Part shown: piece by piece, positions 9,367 through 17,267 of the stretch | Layout: every line of letters starts with the position of its first letter | Numbering within the stretch: the first letter of the stretch is position 1 | Source of the DNA: Pseudomonadota bacterium | Lineage (GTDB): Bacteria; Pseudomonadota; Alphaproteobacteria; SHVP01 | Length of the DNA: 64,000 nt | Reading direction: 5' to 3' | Assembly (NCBI GenBank): GCA_027622715.1 | Contig: JAQBYN010000012.1 | Span: 21,370 to 85,369, forward strand | Position numbers and translations under genes: made by a program | Notes under the pieces: model-generated | Databases searched by the model: none | Told to the model about the DNA's origin: nothing | The model's input: only the letters and a program-made list of their open reading frames with translations

Positions 9367-9977
9367 AGCGCCGAAGCAAACCCCGCCGCACGTTCGATCG
9401 CCTCTTCTATGTTTTGTGCGTGAGTACGGCCGGAGGCCTTGCGCGGTTTCAAATCGTGGTCGCCGTCCTCAAGCCAATGAAGGTTGATCGAGGAACTAAG
9501 ATCGTAAGTCTCGACCTCCTCTCGGTTGCCCAGAGGATCACGGGTCCCCTGCAGGACGAGCATGGGGGTGGTGAGCGTCCCGAGATGCGCCGTGCGCGTT
9601 GTCTGGGGCCGGCCGGCCGGATGAAACGGGTAGCTGAAACACAAAAGACCGGCGACGTTCTGTTCGTCAGCAACCATCGTTGCGATCCGCCCGCCCATGC
9701 TCTTGCCCCCAATGATCAGACGATCAGAGGTGCCGACCTGTTCAATTACCCGGCGCCAGGCATCTAGCAATACGGGCGGGCGGTCTGGGCCCGAACGTTT
9801 TCCCTCATCGCGGCGCCGCGCCATGTACGGGAATTCGAACCTAACGACGCGCAGACCGAGTGCCCCGAGGCCCAGGGCAATCTGCTCCATGAAGGCGGAG
9901 TCCATGGGCGCACCGGCGCCATGCGCCAAGACGACGGTTCGGGCCGCGCTATTCTCACCGTTGATCAAAAGATTCAT
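9363..9977 (-). CDS. Small alpha/beta hydrolase, KANL3/TEX30-like
   Basis: A 204-residue alpha/beta hydrolase. The L-A-H-G-A-G-A-P-M segment forms the oxyanion region, the nucleophile elbow is G-K-S-M-G-G-R, an acidic residue sits in Q-G-T-R-D-P, and a histidine in D-G-D-H-D-L completes a catalytic triad. There is no signal peptide. The family resembles eukaryotic KANL3/TEX30 and bacterial dienelactone-hydrolase-like proteins; the substrate is unknown. It starts with ATG 53 bases downstream of tRNA-Gly on the same strand, so it may lie on the tRNA transcript. Confidence 0.85.
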   Translation of the reverse strand: MNLLINGENSAARTVVLAHGAGAPMDSAFMEQIALGLGALGLRVVRFEFPYMARRRDEGKRSGPDRPPVLLDAWRRVIEQVGTSDRLIIGGKSMGGRIATMVADEQNVAGLLCFSYPFHPAGRPQTTRTAHLGTLTTPMLVLQGTRDPLGNREEVETYDLSSSINLHWLEDGDHDLKPRKASGRTHAQNIEEAIERAAGFASAL

Positions 9978-10030
9978 AAAGGACCGTCCGGATCACCCCG
10001 CCAGTGCGGGAAACGCCACCACGGTTGAGC

Positions 10031-10104
10031 TGGAGCGGGTGAAGGGAATCGAACCCTCGTCGTAAGCTTGGGAAGCTTCTGCTCTGCCATTGAGCTACAC
10101 CCGC
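10031..10104 (-). tRNA. tRNA-Gly (anticodon CCC)
   Basis: Read on the minus strand, a 74-base cloverleaf folds with acceptor stem GCGGGTG/CACCCGC, a GCTC/GAGC D stem, an anticodon loop TTCCCAA giving CCC, a T arm with loop TTCGATT, and an encoded 3' CCA. It resembles E. coli glyU closely. The anticodon stem has a G27-A43 mismatch at its outer pair. A possible minus-strand promoter (TTGATC, 18-base spacer, TAATAC) lies roughly 70 bases upstream but is weak. Confidence 0.95.
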
Positions 10105-10243
10105 GCGCCATCCGCGATTCTCCGCACCGCCACTCGGAATGCAAGCGCCACCTGCAAGTATTAGCCGGTACACAGCGCCGGGATCAAATTCGATTTCAAT
10201 AGCGAGTGATCAGCGGCGCCAGAGCGTTGACACAACTCAGACC

Positions 10244-10339
10244 ATGCGAAATGGTCGCGATTATCAGGTTCTAGGTCGTTACCACCCCACGCCGTCCCAC
10301 GAGGACCTGAACCTTGGAGACAATCATGTCGATCGTTGA
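10244..10339 (+). CDS. Candidate 31-residue small ORF overlapping the radical SAM start
   Basis: An ATG at 10244 opens 31 codons ending in TGA at 10337-10339, inside the first codons of the radical SAM gene. The peptide is polar and charged, with a Tyr-Gln-Val-Leu-Gly-Arg-Tyr core and a His-Glu-Asp-Leu-Asn-Leu-Gly tail. There is no clear Shine-Dalgarno, and third-position GC is about half, lower than neighbouring genes. It could be a leader or substrate peptide for the radical SAM enzyme, or chance. Included as a candidate only. Confidence 0.25.
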   Translation: MRNGRDYQVLGRYHPTPSHEDLNLGDNHVDR

Positions 10340-11279
10340 GCGGGACGCTTTGGCCCCGATGTCGGGTAAGTTCCGAAATCCGAACATCACCGCCGATGGA
10401 GCCAATCGTGCGTCCATCGGTTTGCGGCAATTGGACTCGTTGTGGATTAACACGGGAACTCTTTGCAACCTGACCTGCACGCATTGCTACATTGAATCCA
10501 GTCCGACAAATGACCGTCTTGAATACATCACCCGTAGTGAGGTCCGCGCCTATCTAGACGAGATTCGAGATCTCGGTCTGCCGACCCGAGAAATCGGTCT
10601 TACGGGTGGCGAACCCTTCATGAATCCGGATGTAATCGGCATCCTCGATGACATTTTGTCCCGTGGACTCGAAGCGTTGATCTTAACCAATGCGATGACG
10701 CCGATGAAACATCATCGGGCCGAACTCCTCCGGCTGCGCGAATCGTACGGCGACGCGCTGACTTTGCGCATATCGCTGGATCACTACACCCAACAGCGGC
10801 ATGAAGAAGAGCGCGGCGCGCAATCTTGGTCGCGGACCGTTGAAGGCTTGCAGTGGCTCGCGCAGAACAGATTTCGGATGGCCGTTGCCGGACGAACGAT
10901 GTGGCAAGAGCCTGAATCCGCCTTACGCGAGGGCTACGCCCGCCTATTTTCCGCATTGCGGATACCGATCGACGCGACCGATCCGGGCCAACTCGTAATT
11001 TTTCCGGAAATAGATGAATTCGCTGAGGTACCGGAGATTACTACCGCGTGCTGGGGCATCCTGAACGTGAACCCCGACGCGATGATGTGCGCGACCTCTC
11101 GTATGGTTGTGAAACGCAAGGGCGCGGCTCGGCCGATGGTCGTATCCTGCACGCTCCTGCCCTACGACGCGCAATTCGAAGTTGGTCATACACTGGCAGA
11201 CGCGAAAACCAGCGTGCGGCTAAACCATCCGCATTGCGCCCGATTCTGCGTCCTGGGCGGTGGATCCTGCAGCGCCTGA
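10326..11279 (+). CDS. Radical SAM protein of uncharacterised family
   Basis: A 317-residue radical SAM enzyme. Cys47, Cys51 and Cys54 (C-N-L-T-C-T-H-C) bind the [4Fe-4S] cluster that cleaves SAM, and L-T-G-G-E-P-F is the GGEP motif. The C-terminal third has more cysteines (T-T-A-C-W-G, M-M-C-A-T-S, V-S-C-T-L-L, H-C-A-R-F-C, G-G-S-C-S), which could hold an auxiliary cluster as in SPASM-type proteins, although the spacing is not canonical SPASM. The start chosen is ATG at 10326 with GGAGA six bases upstream; an in-frame TTG at 10314 is less likely. It overlaps or abuts the metallophosphoesterase gene downstream, implying a joint role. No substrate is recognisable. Confidence 0.85.
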   Translation: MSIVERDALAPMSGKFRNPNITADGANRASIGLRQLDSLWINTGTLCNLTCTHCYIESSPTNDRLEYITRSEVRAYLDEIRDLGLPTREIGLTGGEPFMNPDVIGILDDILSRGLEALILTNAMTPMKHHRAELLRLRESYGDALTLRISLDHYTQQRHEEERGAQSWSRTVEGLQWLAQNRFRMAVAGRTMWQEPESALREGYARLFSALRIPIDATDPGQLVIFPEIDEFAEVPEITTACWGILNVNPDAMMCATSRMVVKRKGAARPMVVSCTLLPYDAQFEVGHTLADAKTSVRLNHPHCARFCVLGGGSCSA

Positions 11280-12172
11280 GGCCGCCGCCACTCGGTTGGC
11301 ATGATCTTGGCGCGCTGACCCCGCCGCTTCTTTTTTTCGGCGGCCCTTATAGCAATCTTCATGCGACCACCGCACTTGCCAAACACGCCAGCACACTAGG
11401 GATCGCCGGCAGTTCTTGCATCTGCACCGGCGACGTCGTGGCCTACGGCGCGCACCCCCAGGAAACGGTTGGCGTGCTTAGAGAGCTTGGCTGCCACGTC
11501 GTCGGTGGAAACTGCGAAGAAGCGTTTTCGTCAAGGTCGGCCGATTGTGGGTGCGGGTTTGCTGAAGGCTCTCGCTGCGACATTTTGTCGGCGCGCTGGA
11601 TGGATTATACCCGCCGAAATCTCGACGACGATGCGTGCGCTTGGATGAGCACACTTCCTTCAGACATTCGTTTTTCGGTCGGTGGTGTCAATTTCTTCGC
11701 AACCCACGGCGCGCCATCGCAGGTGAATCGTTTCGTTTTCGATTCCACCGACGCATCTGTGAAATTGCGGGAGTGCGCCAACGCTGAGGCGGACGTCATC
11801 ATCGCCGGACACTGCGGTCTGCCGTTCACTAATGAAATTGGAACAAGCATTTGGCATAACCCCGGTGTCATCGGGCTGCCAGCCAACGATGGCACCCCGC
11901 GCACGTGGTTCAGCACACTCTCCGAGGATGAGGATGGGCTTCGTCTCGAGACAACGCCGCTGGATTATGACCATACGGCGGCCCAAACGCAGATGCGGCA
12001 GGCCGGACTGCCCGAAGAATATGCAGCAACCCTATCGACCGGCCTATGGGATAACTGCGAGATTCTGCCAGCCGCAGAAACCAGGGCGCAAGGGACTGCG
12101 TTGACGGCGATCAGTATTGCCCTGCCCGCGCGGCGCCGGCCGTCCAAGATATCCCCATTCGCCGGCGCTTGA
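11234..12172 (+). CDS. Metallophosphoesterase-like protein with altered first metal motif
   Basis: The protein has YfcE/calcineurin-like landmarks: C-T-G-D-V-V-A-Y-G (motif II), V-G-G-N-C-E-E (motif III, Cys as in YfcE), A-T-H-G-A-P and I-A-G-H-C-G-L-P (C-terminal His motifs). The usual first motif D-x-H is replaced by F-F-G-G-P-Y-S-N, so the binuclear metal site may be incomplete. The start is uncertain. The domain begins just after the radical SAM stop, yet no ATG or GTG lies there; the TTG at 11234 (46-base overlap) is adopted, and a CTG at 11276 overlapping the TGA is an alternative. About 300 residues. Function unknown. Confidence 0.72.
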   Translation: MRPILRPGRWILQRLRPPPLGWHDLGALTPPLLFFGGPYSNLHATTALAKHASTLGIAGSSCICTGDVVAYGAHPQETVGVLRELGCHVVGGNCEEAFSSRSADCGCGFAEGSRCDILSARWMDYTRRNLDDDACAWMSTLPSDIRFSVGGVNFFATHGAPSQVNRFVFDSTDASVKLRECANAEADVIIAGHCGLPFTNEIGTSIWHNPGVIGLPANDGTPRTWFSTLSEDEDGLRLETTPLDYDHTAAQTQMRQAGLPEEYAATLSTGLWDNCEILPAAETRAQGTALTAISIALPARRRPSKISPFAGA

Positions 12173-12197
12173 CTGAACGAGGGTCCGGGCGTAATTA
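12169..12197 (+). promoter_or_regulatory. Possible sigma70 promoter for the metZ leader
   Basis: TTGACT at 12169-12174 is followed after 17 bases by TAATTA at 12192-12197. Initiation about seven bases downstream would fall near 12204, where the riboswitch begins. The -10 match is weak, so this is a positional inference. The -35 overlaps the last codons of the metallophosphoesterase gene. Confidence 0.4.
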
Positions 12198-12202
12198 CAT
12201 TT

Positions 12203-12262
12203 CTGTGGTGATTTGAGCCGACCGGCTTGCGGCCACGTTAAACAAACTGCTTAAAAGGTCGG
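12203..12262 (+). ncRNA. SAM-II riboswitch
   Basis: The segment GTGGTGATTTGAGCCGACC and the following bases match the SAM-II (metA motif) consensus. Stem P1 pairs GTGG (12205-12208) with CCAC (12233-12236). The pseudoknot pairs CCGACC (12218-12223) perfectly with GGTCGG (12257-12262), and the A-rich GTTAAAC and CTTAAAA joining segments are present. SAM-II is known mainly from alphaproteobacterial methionine genes. Binding of SAM should stabilise the pseudoknot and lower metZ expression. Confidence 0.93.
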
Positions 12263-12268
12263 AGCAAC

Positions 12269-12293
12269 AACCCGGCTCCTGGCCGGGTTTTTT
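12269..12293 (+). terminator. Intrinsic terminator in the metZ leader
   Basis: AACCCGGC (12269-12276) and GCCGGGTT (12282-12289) form an eight-base stem with a five-base loop, followed by a run of T to 12293. It lies seven bases after the riboswitch pseudoknot and about 15 bases before the metZ ATG, so SAM could act on transcription, on access to the GGGAG ribosome site at about 12297-12301, or both. Confidence 0.8.
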
Positions 12294-12308
12294 GTTGGGA
12301 GACCGAAC

Positions 12309-13511
12309 ATGACCAGCACTGGGACCAAGAAAGACAGCCGCGGCTGGCGCCGACAAACCCTTGCGGTGCGGGGCGGCCAATCGCGATCGAATTTTGGCGA
12401 GACGAGCGAAGCACTTTTTCTGACCTCGGGCTACGTGTACGACGCGGCGGAACAGGCGGAAGCGCGGTTCAAGGGCGAGGACGACGGATTCATCTATTCT
12501 CGTTTCTCGAATCCGACAGTCGGGATGTTCGAAGAGCGTGTAGCTGCAATCGAAGGCATGGAACGGGCGATGGCGACGGCGACGGGCATGGCCGCGGTTA
12601 ACGCCTCGTTGGTGTCCCAACTGAAGGCTGGCGACCATGTCGTCTCGGCCCGGGCGTTATTTGGGTCTTGCCGCTATATCGTCGACGATATTCTGCCGCG
12701 CTTCGGCGTTGACGTGACGCTCGTCGATGGTGGCGACTTGGCCCAGTGGGGCGCGGCGGTCCGGGGCAACACGGTCTGCGGATTCTTGGAAACACCGTCA
12801 AACCCAATGCTCGACATCGTCGATATCCGCGCGGTGGCGGATATTCTCCATGGTGTCGATGCAAGACTGGTGGTCGACAACGCGTTTGCCACGCCCGCCC
12901 TGCAGCGACCGGGTGAGTTCGGCGCTGATATCGTGGTTTATTCGGCAACCAAACATATTGATGGCCAGGGCCGCTGCCTCGGCGGCGTCGTGCTCGGTTC
13001 AGAAGATTACGTCGAGAACATTCTCAAGCCCTACCTTCGGCATACCGGGCCCGCACTAAGCCCCTTCAATGCCTGGGTCATGCTCAAGGGGCTAGAAACA
13101 CTAGAGCTTCGATTGGAAAGACACTGCGCGTCGGCAGCAACAATTGCCGCGCTTCTCGAAGAAGACGATCGGGTTTCGCGCGTGATCTACCCTTGGCTGG
13201 ACAGCCATCCCGGCAGTGCATTGGCAAAAAAGCAGATGAAGGCCGGTGGCGGGATAATAACTTTCGATATCGGGATCGACAAAGACCAAGCATTTCGGTT
13301 CTTGAACGGCCTGAATATCGTGGACATCTCAAACAACTTGGGTGATTCGAAAAGTCTTATCACCCATCCAGCGACCACGACCCACCAACGCGTTCCGGAA
13401 GCGGAACGCCACGAGCTTGGGATACTCCCCACAACTGTTAGGTTGTCGGTTGGGCTTGAGGACATCGATGATTTGCTGGACGATATTCGGCAGGCTCTAA
13501 GCGCGCTATAA
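12309..13511 (+). CDS. metZ: O-succinylhomoserine sulfhydrylase
   Basis: MetZ makes homocysteine directly from O-succinylhomoserine and sulfide with PLP. The 400 residues fit the Cys/Met metabolism PLP family. Lys215 in S-A-T-K-H-I-D-G-Q-G-R is the PLP lysine, E-T-P-S-N-P is a conserved active-site segment, and Y-S-R-F-S-N-P-T lies near the N terminus. The S-A-T-K-H-I-D-G-Q form is typical of MetZ rather than cystathionine gamma-synthase. Control by the upstream SAM-II riboswitch supports a methionine role. The ATG has GGGAG eight bases upstream. It heads a probable metZ-apaG-folE-trkH-argE run with gaps of 15-40 bases. Confidence 0.93.
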   Translation: MTSTGTKKDSRGWRRQTLAVRGGQSRSNFGETSEALFLTSGYVYDAAEQAEARFKGEDDGFIYSRFSNPTVGMFEERVAAIEGMERAMATATGMAAVNASLVSQLKAGDHVVSARALFGSCRYIVDDILPRFGVDVTLVDGGDLAQWGAAVRGNTVCGFLETPSNPMLDIVDIRAVADILHGVDARLVVDNAFATPALQRPGEFGADIVVYSATKHIDGQGRCLGGVVLGSEDYVENILKPYLRHTGPALSPFNAWVMLKGLETLELRLERHCASAATIAALLEEDDRVSRVIYPWLDSHPGSALAKKQMKAGGGIITFDIGIDKDQAFRFLNGLNIVDISNNLGDSKSLITHPATTTHQRVPEAERHELGILPTTVRLSVGLEDIDDLLDDIRQALSAL

Positions 13512-13551
13512 GTAGCAGGCAAACAGGGCAAAGGTTCAACGCGGGTTACTC

Positions 13552-13944
13552 ATGTACGATAGAACCACACGCGGCATACGTATCGAGGTCCAGCCATTCT
13601 ATCTTGAGGACCAATCGACCCCTGACCAGGGGCATTTCGTCTGGGCGTACCGGGTAAGAATCGAGAACGTCGGCCCGGAACGAGTCCAACTCATGAACCG
13701 ATACTGGAAGATCACCGATGCCATCGGCCGGATCAAGGAAGTACGTGGGCCCGGCGTCGTTGGCGAGCAACCGCTTTTGGGACCGGGCGAGTCTTTCGAG
13801 TACACGAGCGGAACACCGCTCTCCACGCCATCAGGCATAATGGTCGGCACTTACGAGATGACTACCGATAGCGGCGATACTTTTCCGGTCGAGATTCCCC
13901 CATTCTCGCTCGATAGCCCGCACGAGCAATCATCGTTGAACTAG
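13552..13944 (+). CDS. apaG: ApaG (Co2+/Mg2+ efflux-associated fibronectin-III-like protein)
   Basis: A 130-residue single-domain beta-sandwich protein. Family motifs are clear: F-V-W-A-Y-R-V-R-I-E-N near the start, Q-L-M-N-R-Y-W-K-I-T-D, V-R-G-P-G-V-V-G-E-Q-P, and F-E-Y-T-S-G-T-P-L at the C-terminal half. ApaG is linked genetically to cobalt/magnesium tolerance in enterobacteria, but its biochemical activity is not settled. It follows metZ by 40 bases; metZ-apaG adjacency is common in alphaproteobacteria. Confidence 0.95.
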   Translation: MYDRTTRGIRIEVQPFYLEDQSTPDQGHFVWAYRVRIENVGPERVQLMNRYWKITDAIGRIKEVRGPGVVGEQPLLGPGESFEYTSGTPLSTPSGIMVGTYEMTTDSGDTFPVEIPPFSLDSPHEQSSLN

Positions 13945-13974
13945 GCGCCGACGCTGGGCAAGAGGAGCGACGAG

Positions 13975-14598
13975 GTGGATACATCTTTGGAAAAGGCGAC
14001 CAACGCATTAGATCAGCGTCCATCGCGCGATGAAGCCGAAGCCGCGGTAAAAATACTGCTGCGCTACACCGGTGACGACGTCGGCCGGGAGGGACTGCTG
14101 GATACCCCAGCGAGGGTGGTTCGATCATTCGACGAGTTCTTCGCGGGCTATGGCGATGACGCGGTCGAGTATCTGCAGCGGACCTTCGAGGAGACCGACG
14201 GCTACGACGAGATGGTCGTCTTACGGGACATTCGGGTCGAGTCGCACTGTGAACACCACATGCTGCCCATCATCGGGCGTGCCCATGTCGGGTATCTGCC
14301 CAACAATCGTGTGGTGGGAATAAGCAAGTTGGCGCGGGTGGTCGACGCCTACGCCCGCCGACTCCAGGTGCAAGAAAAGATGACCGCACAGATCGCGTCG
14401 TGCATCGATAGCGTGCTCAAACCTAAGGGTGTGGCTGTGGTCATTGATGCGGCGCACCAATGCATGACGATGCGGGGTGTTCATAAGCCGGGTGTCAGCA
14501 TGGTCACCAGCCACATGATCGGCGCCTTCCGCGAAGATGCGACGACGCGGCGAGAATTCTTAAACATTATCAGCAGCCCGTCGAACCAATCGGGTTAG
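13975..14598 (+). CDS. folE: GTP cyclohydrolase I
   Basis: FolE converts GTP to 7,8-dihydroneopterin triphosphate, the first step of folate synthesis. The 207 residues match the family. Zinc ligands are Cys92 and His95 in C-E-H-H-M-L-P-I, with a third Cys in H-Q-C-M-T-M-R-G. The segment [10 protein letters not shown] near residue 39 is the usual N-terminal signature. The start is GTG with AGAGGAG about eight bases upstream. It sits 30 bases after apaG. Confidence 0.97.
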   Translation: MDTSLEKATNALDQRPSRDEAEAAVKILLRYTGDDVGREGLLDTPARVVRSFDEFFAGYGDDAVEYLQRTFEETDGYDEMVVLRDIRVESHCEHHMLPIIGRAHVGYLPNNRVVGISKLARVVDAYARRLQVQEKMTAQIASCIDSVLKPKGVAVVIDAAHQCMTMRGVHKPGVSMVTSHMIGAFREDATTRREFLNIISSPSNQSG

Positions 14599-14636
14599 GA
14601 CGCGATGCATCGCATGGCCGGCCGCACGGATCAGAT

Positions 14637-16085
14637 GTGATCGAGTTTCGGCCAATCGTTTTTTTTCTTGGCGTCCTTCTTATCGCCTTGGCGGCGGCCA
14701 TGCTGGTACCCGCCGCGATCGATGCGGCTGGCGGATACTCTGATTGGCAGGCGTTCCTCGGTGGTTCAGCCCTTACGCTTTTTTTTGGCGTTAGCTGCGT
14801 TCTTACAACACGTGGGGGATGGACCAGCCTCACGGTTCGTCAGAGTTTTGTTCTGACAACGCTTAGTTGGACGATTGCAGCTGCGTTCGCCGCGTTACCG
14901 TTCTGGTTTTCCGGCCTTGGCCTCGACTACTCGTCCGCGTTTTTCGAGGCGATGTCGGGCATCACGACCACCGGCTCGACTGTATTGGTCAATCTTGATA
15001 ACGCCCCGCCGGGCATCCTCCTGTGGCGAGCCCTCTTACAATGGCTCGGCGGCGTCGGGTTTATCGTCCTCGCAATCTCGGTACTCCCGTTGCTGCAGGT
15101 GGGCGGAAACCAGCTGTTCAAGACGGAATTCAGCGACCCATCGGGCAAAGCGACCCCTAGGATTGCCTCTCTCGCAAGCGGAATTGGCATGGTCTACGTC
15201 GCCGCAACTGCACTTTGCTTTGTCGCCTATTGGGCCGCAGGCATGTCTGGGTTCGATGCTGTCGCCCATTCAATGACGACAATCGCGACGGGTGGATTTT
15301 CCACCTCTGACGCATCGTTCGGCCATTTCTCAAGTCCGGCGATCGAGTGGATCGCGACTGTGTTCATGATCATTGGAAGCTTGCCATTCGCCCTTCTGCT
15401 GATTGCGACACGCGGCGCCCCAATGAGGGTGATAACGAGTAGTCAGGTGCAGTGGTTCGCCGGCATTCTCGTTGCGGGCACCCTCGCGATAGCGATCTGG
15501 CAGTTCACCGCCAACGACGTTGAGATCGGGCGGGCGTTACGGTCCTCGGCGTTCAATGTTACATCGATCATTACCGGCACCGGGTACGCGAGCGAAGATT
15601 TCTGGCGATGGGGTACTTTTCCCGGCGTTGCGTTCTTGTTCTTCATGTTTGTTGGCGGCTGCGCCGGTTCAACGTCGTGCAGCGTCAAGATATTTCGCTA
15701 CCAAGTCCTCTTTCTGGCCCTAAAAGCGCAATTGGAACGGTTGTTGCGGCCCCACCGCGTGTACATACCGCACTACGCCGGAAAACCGTTGCCCGATTCG
15801 GTGACCGATTCTGTCTTTGCCTTCTTTTTTCTGTTCCTTTTGCTATTTGCCGTGTTGGCGTTCGCACTTTCTGCTCTGGGGCTCGATTTCGTTACGAGCG
15901 TTTCCAGTGCGGCTACTGCTATAACAAACGTCGGCCCAGGCCTTGGCGATGTTGTTGGTCCGGTTGGTACCTTCGCCAACGTCCCCGAGACGGCCAAATG
16001 GCTGTTGGCCGCGGGGATGCTTCTGGGCCGGCTCGAAGTATTTACCGTGATCGTCCTCTTCACCCGAAGGTTTTGGCGCACCTAG
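14637..16085 (+). CDS. trkH: Trk potassium uptake channel subunit TrkH
   Basis: An integral inner-membrane K+ channel subunit of 482 residues with about ten membrane spans. All four P-loop selectivity segments can be seen: G-I-T-T-T-G-S-T, A-T-G-G-F-S-T, I-I-T-G-T-G-Y and I-T-N-V-G-P-G. TrkH works with the cytoplasmic NAD-binding regulator TrkA, which is not in this window. The start is GTG at 14637. It lies 38 bases after folE and 15 bases before argE, in a run with no obvious functional link. Confidence 0.95.
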   Translation: MIEFRPIVFFLGVLLIALAAAMLVPAAIDAAGGYSDWQAFLGGSALTLFFGVSCVLTTRGGWTSLTVRQSFVLTTLSWTIAAAFAALPFWFSGLGLDYSSAFFEAMSGITTTGSTVLVNLDNAPPGILLWRALLQWLGGVGFIVLAISVLPLLQVGGNQLFKTEFSDPSGKATPRIASLASGIGMVYVAATALCFVAYWAAGMSGFDAVAHSMTTIATGGFSTSDASFGHFSSPAIEWIATVFMIIGSLPFALLLIATRGAPMRVITSSQVQWFAGILVAGTLAIAIWQFTANDVEIGRALRSSAFNVTSIITGTGYASEDFWRWGTFPGVAFLFFMFVGGCAGSTSCSVKIFRYQVLFLALKAQLERLLRPHRVYIPHYAGKPLPDSVTDSVFAFFFLFLLLFAVLAFALSALGLDFVTSVSSAATAITNVGPGLGDVVGPVGTFANVPETAKWLLAAGMLLGRLEVFTVIVLFTRRFWRT

Positions 16086-16100
16086 CGCCTATTGAATGCC

Positions 16101-17267
16101 ATGAAACAATACACGCCGTTAGAGTTGACCAAGAAACTTGTCTCGTTTGACACGACAAGTCGGGAATCGAACCTCAGCCTCATCGCCTTTGCGGCATCCT
16201 ACTTGGAAACATTGGGCGTATCGTCGCGACTCATCCATAACGCCGACAGTACGAAAGCCAACCTCTACGCGACCATCGGTCCGGCCGACGTGCCTGGCGT
16301 TGTCTTGTCGGGACATACCGATGTTGTCCCAGTGGACGGTCAGGACTGGACGACGCCGCCTTTCGAGCCGGTGGAATCCTGCGGGCGGCTGTTTGGCCGG
16401 GGCACCAGTGACATGAAAAGTTTCATCGCCACAGCCCTCGCACTGGCACCGGACATGGTGGCCGCCAATCTAAAAATGCCGATCCATTTCGCGTTCTCAT
16501 ACGATGAAGAGGTCGGCTGCCTCGGCGTCCACGGGATCGTCGACCATCTCACCGGCATCACGCCGCTGCCACGCGCCGTGATCGTGGGTGAACCGACCGA
16601 CATGAAAGTCGTTAACGCGCATAAGGGCGTGTTTGCCTTTCGTACCTCGGTGCACGGCTTGGAAGCGCATTCAAGCGCGACCCATTTGGGTATCAACGCC
16701 GTGATGTTCGCGGCCGAACTAATCGCCCACCTGTCTGAAATAGCCAAGGAGCAGCGGGAAGGCAACCGAACTAACGATCGTTTCAGCCCGCCATATACAA
16801 CGGTACACGTCGGCCTGGTTCGCGGTGGAACCGCACTGAACATCATTCCCAAGGAATGTTCGTTTGTCTGGGAGTATCGCCTCCTGCCCGGGGAAGACGA
16901 GGACGAGATCTTTCAAAAATTCGACAATTACGCGAATGAGGTCGTCCTACCGCGGATGAGGGAAATCTCGGAACGGGGCGCAATCGTTACTGAAAGAACC
17001 GGACGCGTGGCACCCCTTGTACCAGAGGCTGACTCACCCGCCGAGACCATGGCAATGATGCTCGCTGGCACGAATCAGACAGACGTCGTGAGTTACGGCA
17101 CGGAGGGCGGCATATTCCAGGAAGCCGGAATCCCGACCGTCGTGTGCGGTCCCGGCAATATCCTTCAGGCGCACAAACCCGACGAATACATTGAGATCGC
17201 TCAGATCGACGCCTGCGAACAGTTTCTCAAGAAACTGATCGGCGTGGCCGCGACTCAGAGAATATAG
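16101..17267 (+). CDS. argE: Acetylornithine deacetylase (M20 family)
   Basis: ArgE removes the acetyl group from N-acetylornithine to give ornithine for arginine synthesis. M20 motifs are S-G-H-T-D-V-V-P-V (metal His and Asp), G-R-G-T-S-D-M-K-S (bridging Asp), D-E-E-V-G-C (catalytic Glu and metal Glu), and H-S-S-A-T-H in the dimerisation domain. The 388 residues fit ArgE. An in-frame TTG nine bases upstream is a possible earlier start. argF and argD lie nearby on the other strand, supporting ArgE over DapE, and a separate dapE occurs at 43.5 kb. The last 13 bases overlap the convergent lipoprotein gene. Confidence 0.9.
   Translation: MKQYTPLELTKKLVSFDTTSRESNLSLIAFAASYLETLGVSSRLIHNADSTKANLYATIGPADVPGVVLSGHTDVVPVDGQDWTTPPFEPVESCGRLFGRGTSDMKSFIATALALAPDMVAANLKMPIHFAFSYDEEVGCLGVHGIVDHLTGITPLPRAVIVGEPTDMKVVNAHKGVFAFRTSVHGLEAHSSATHLGINAVMFAAELIAHLSEIAKEQREGNRTNDRFSPPYTTVHVGLVRGGTALNIIPKECSFVWEYRLLPGEDEDEIFQKFDNYANEVVLPRMREISERGAIVTERTGRVAPLVPEADSPAETMAMMLAGTNQTDVVSYGTEGGIFQEAGIPTVVCGPGNILQAHKPDEYIEIAQIDACEQFLKKLIGVAATQRI

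Noticed and set aside
9123..9767. A 214-codon plus-strand open frame crossing terB and the hydrolase gene
   Set aside because: It runs over two well supported genes in other frames and shows no recognisable motif.
10227..10255. TTGACA at 10227-10232 as a promoter for the radical SAM gene
   Set aside because: The bases at -10 distance (AATGGT) do not resemble TATAAT.
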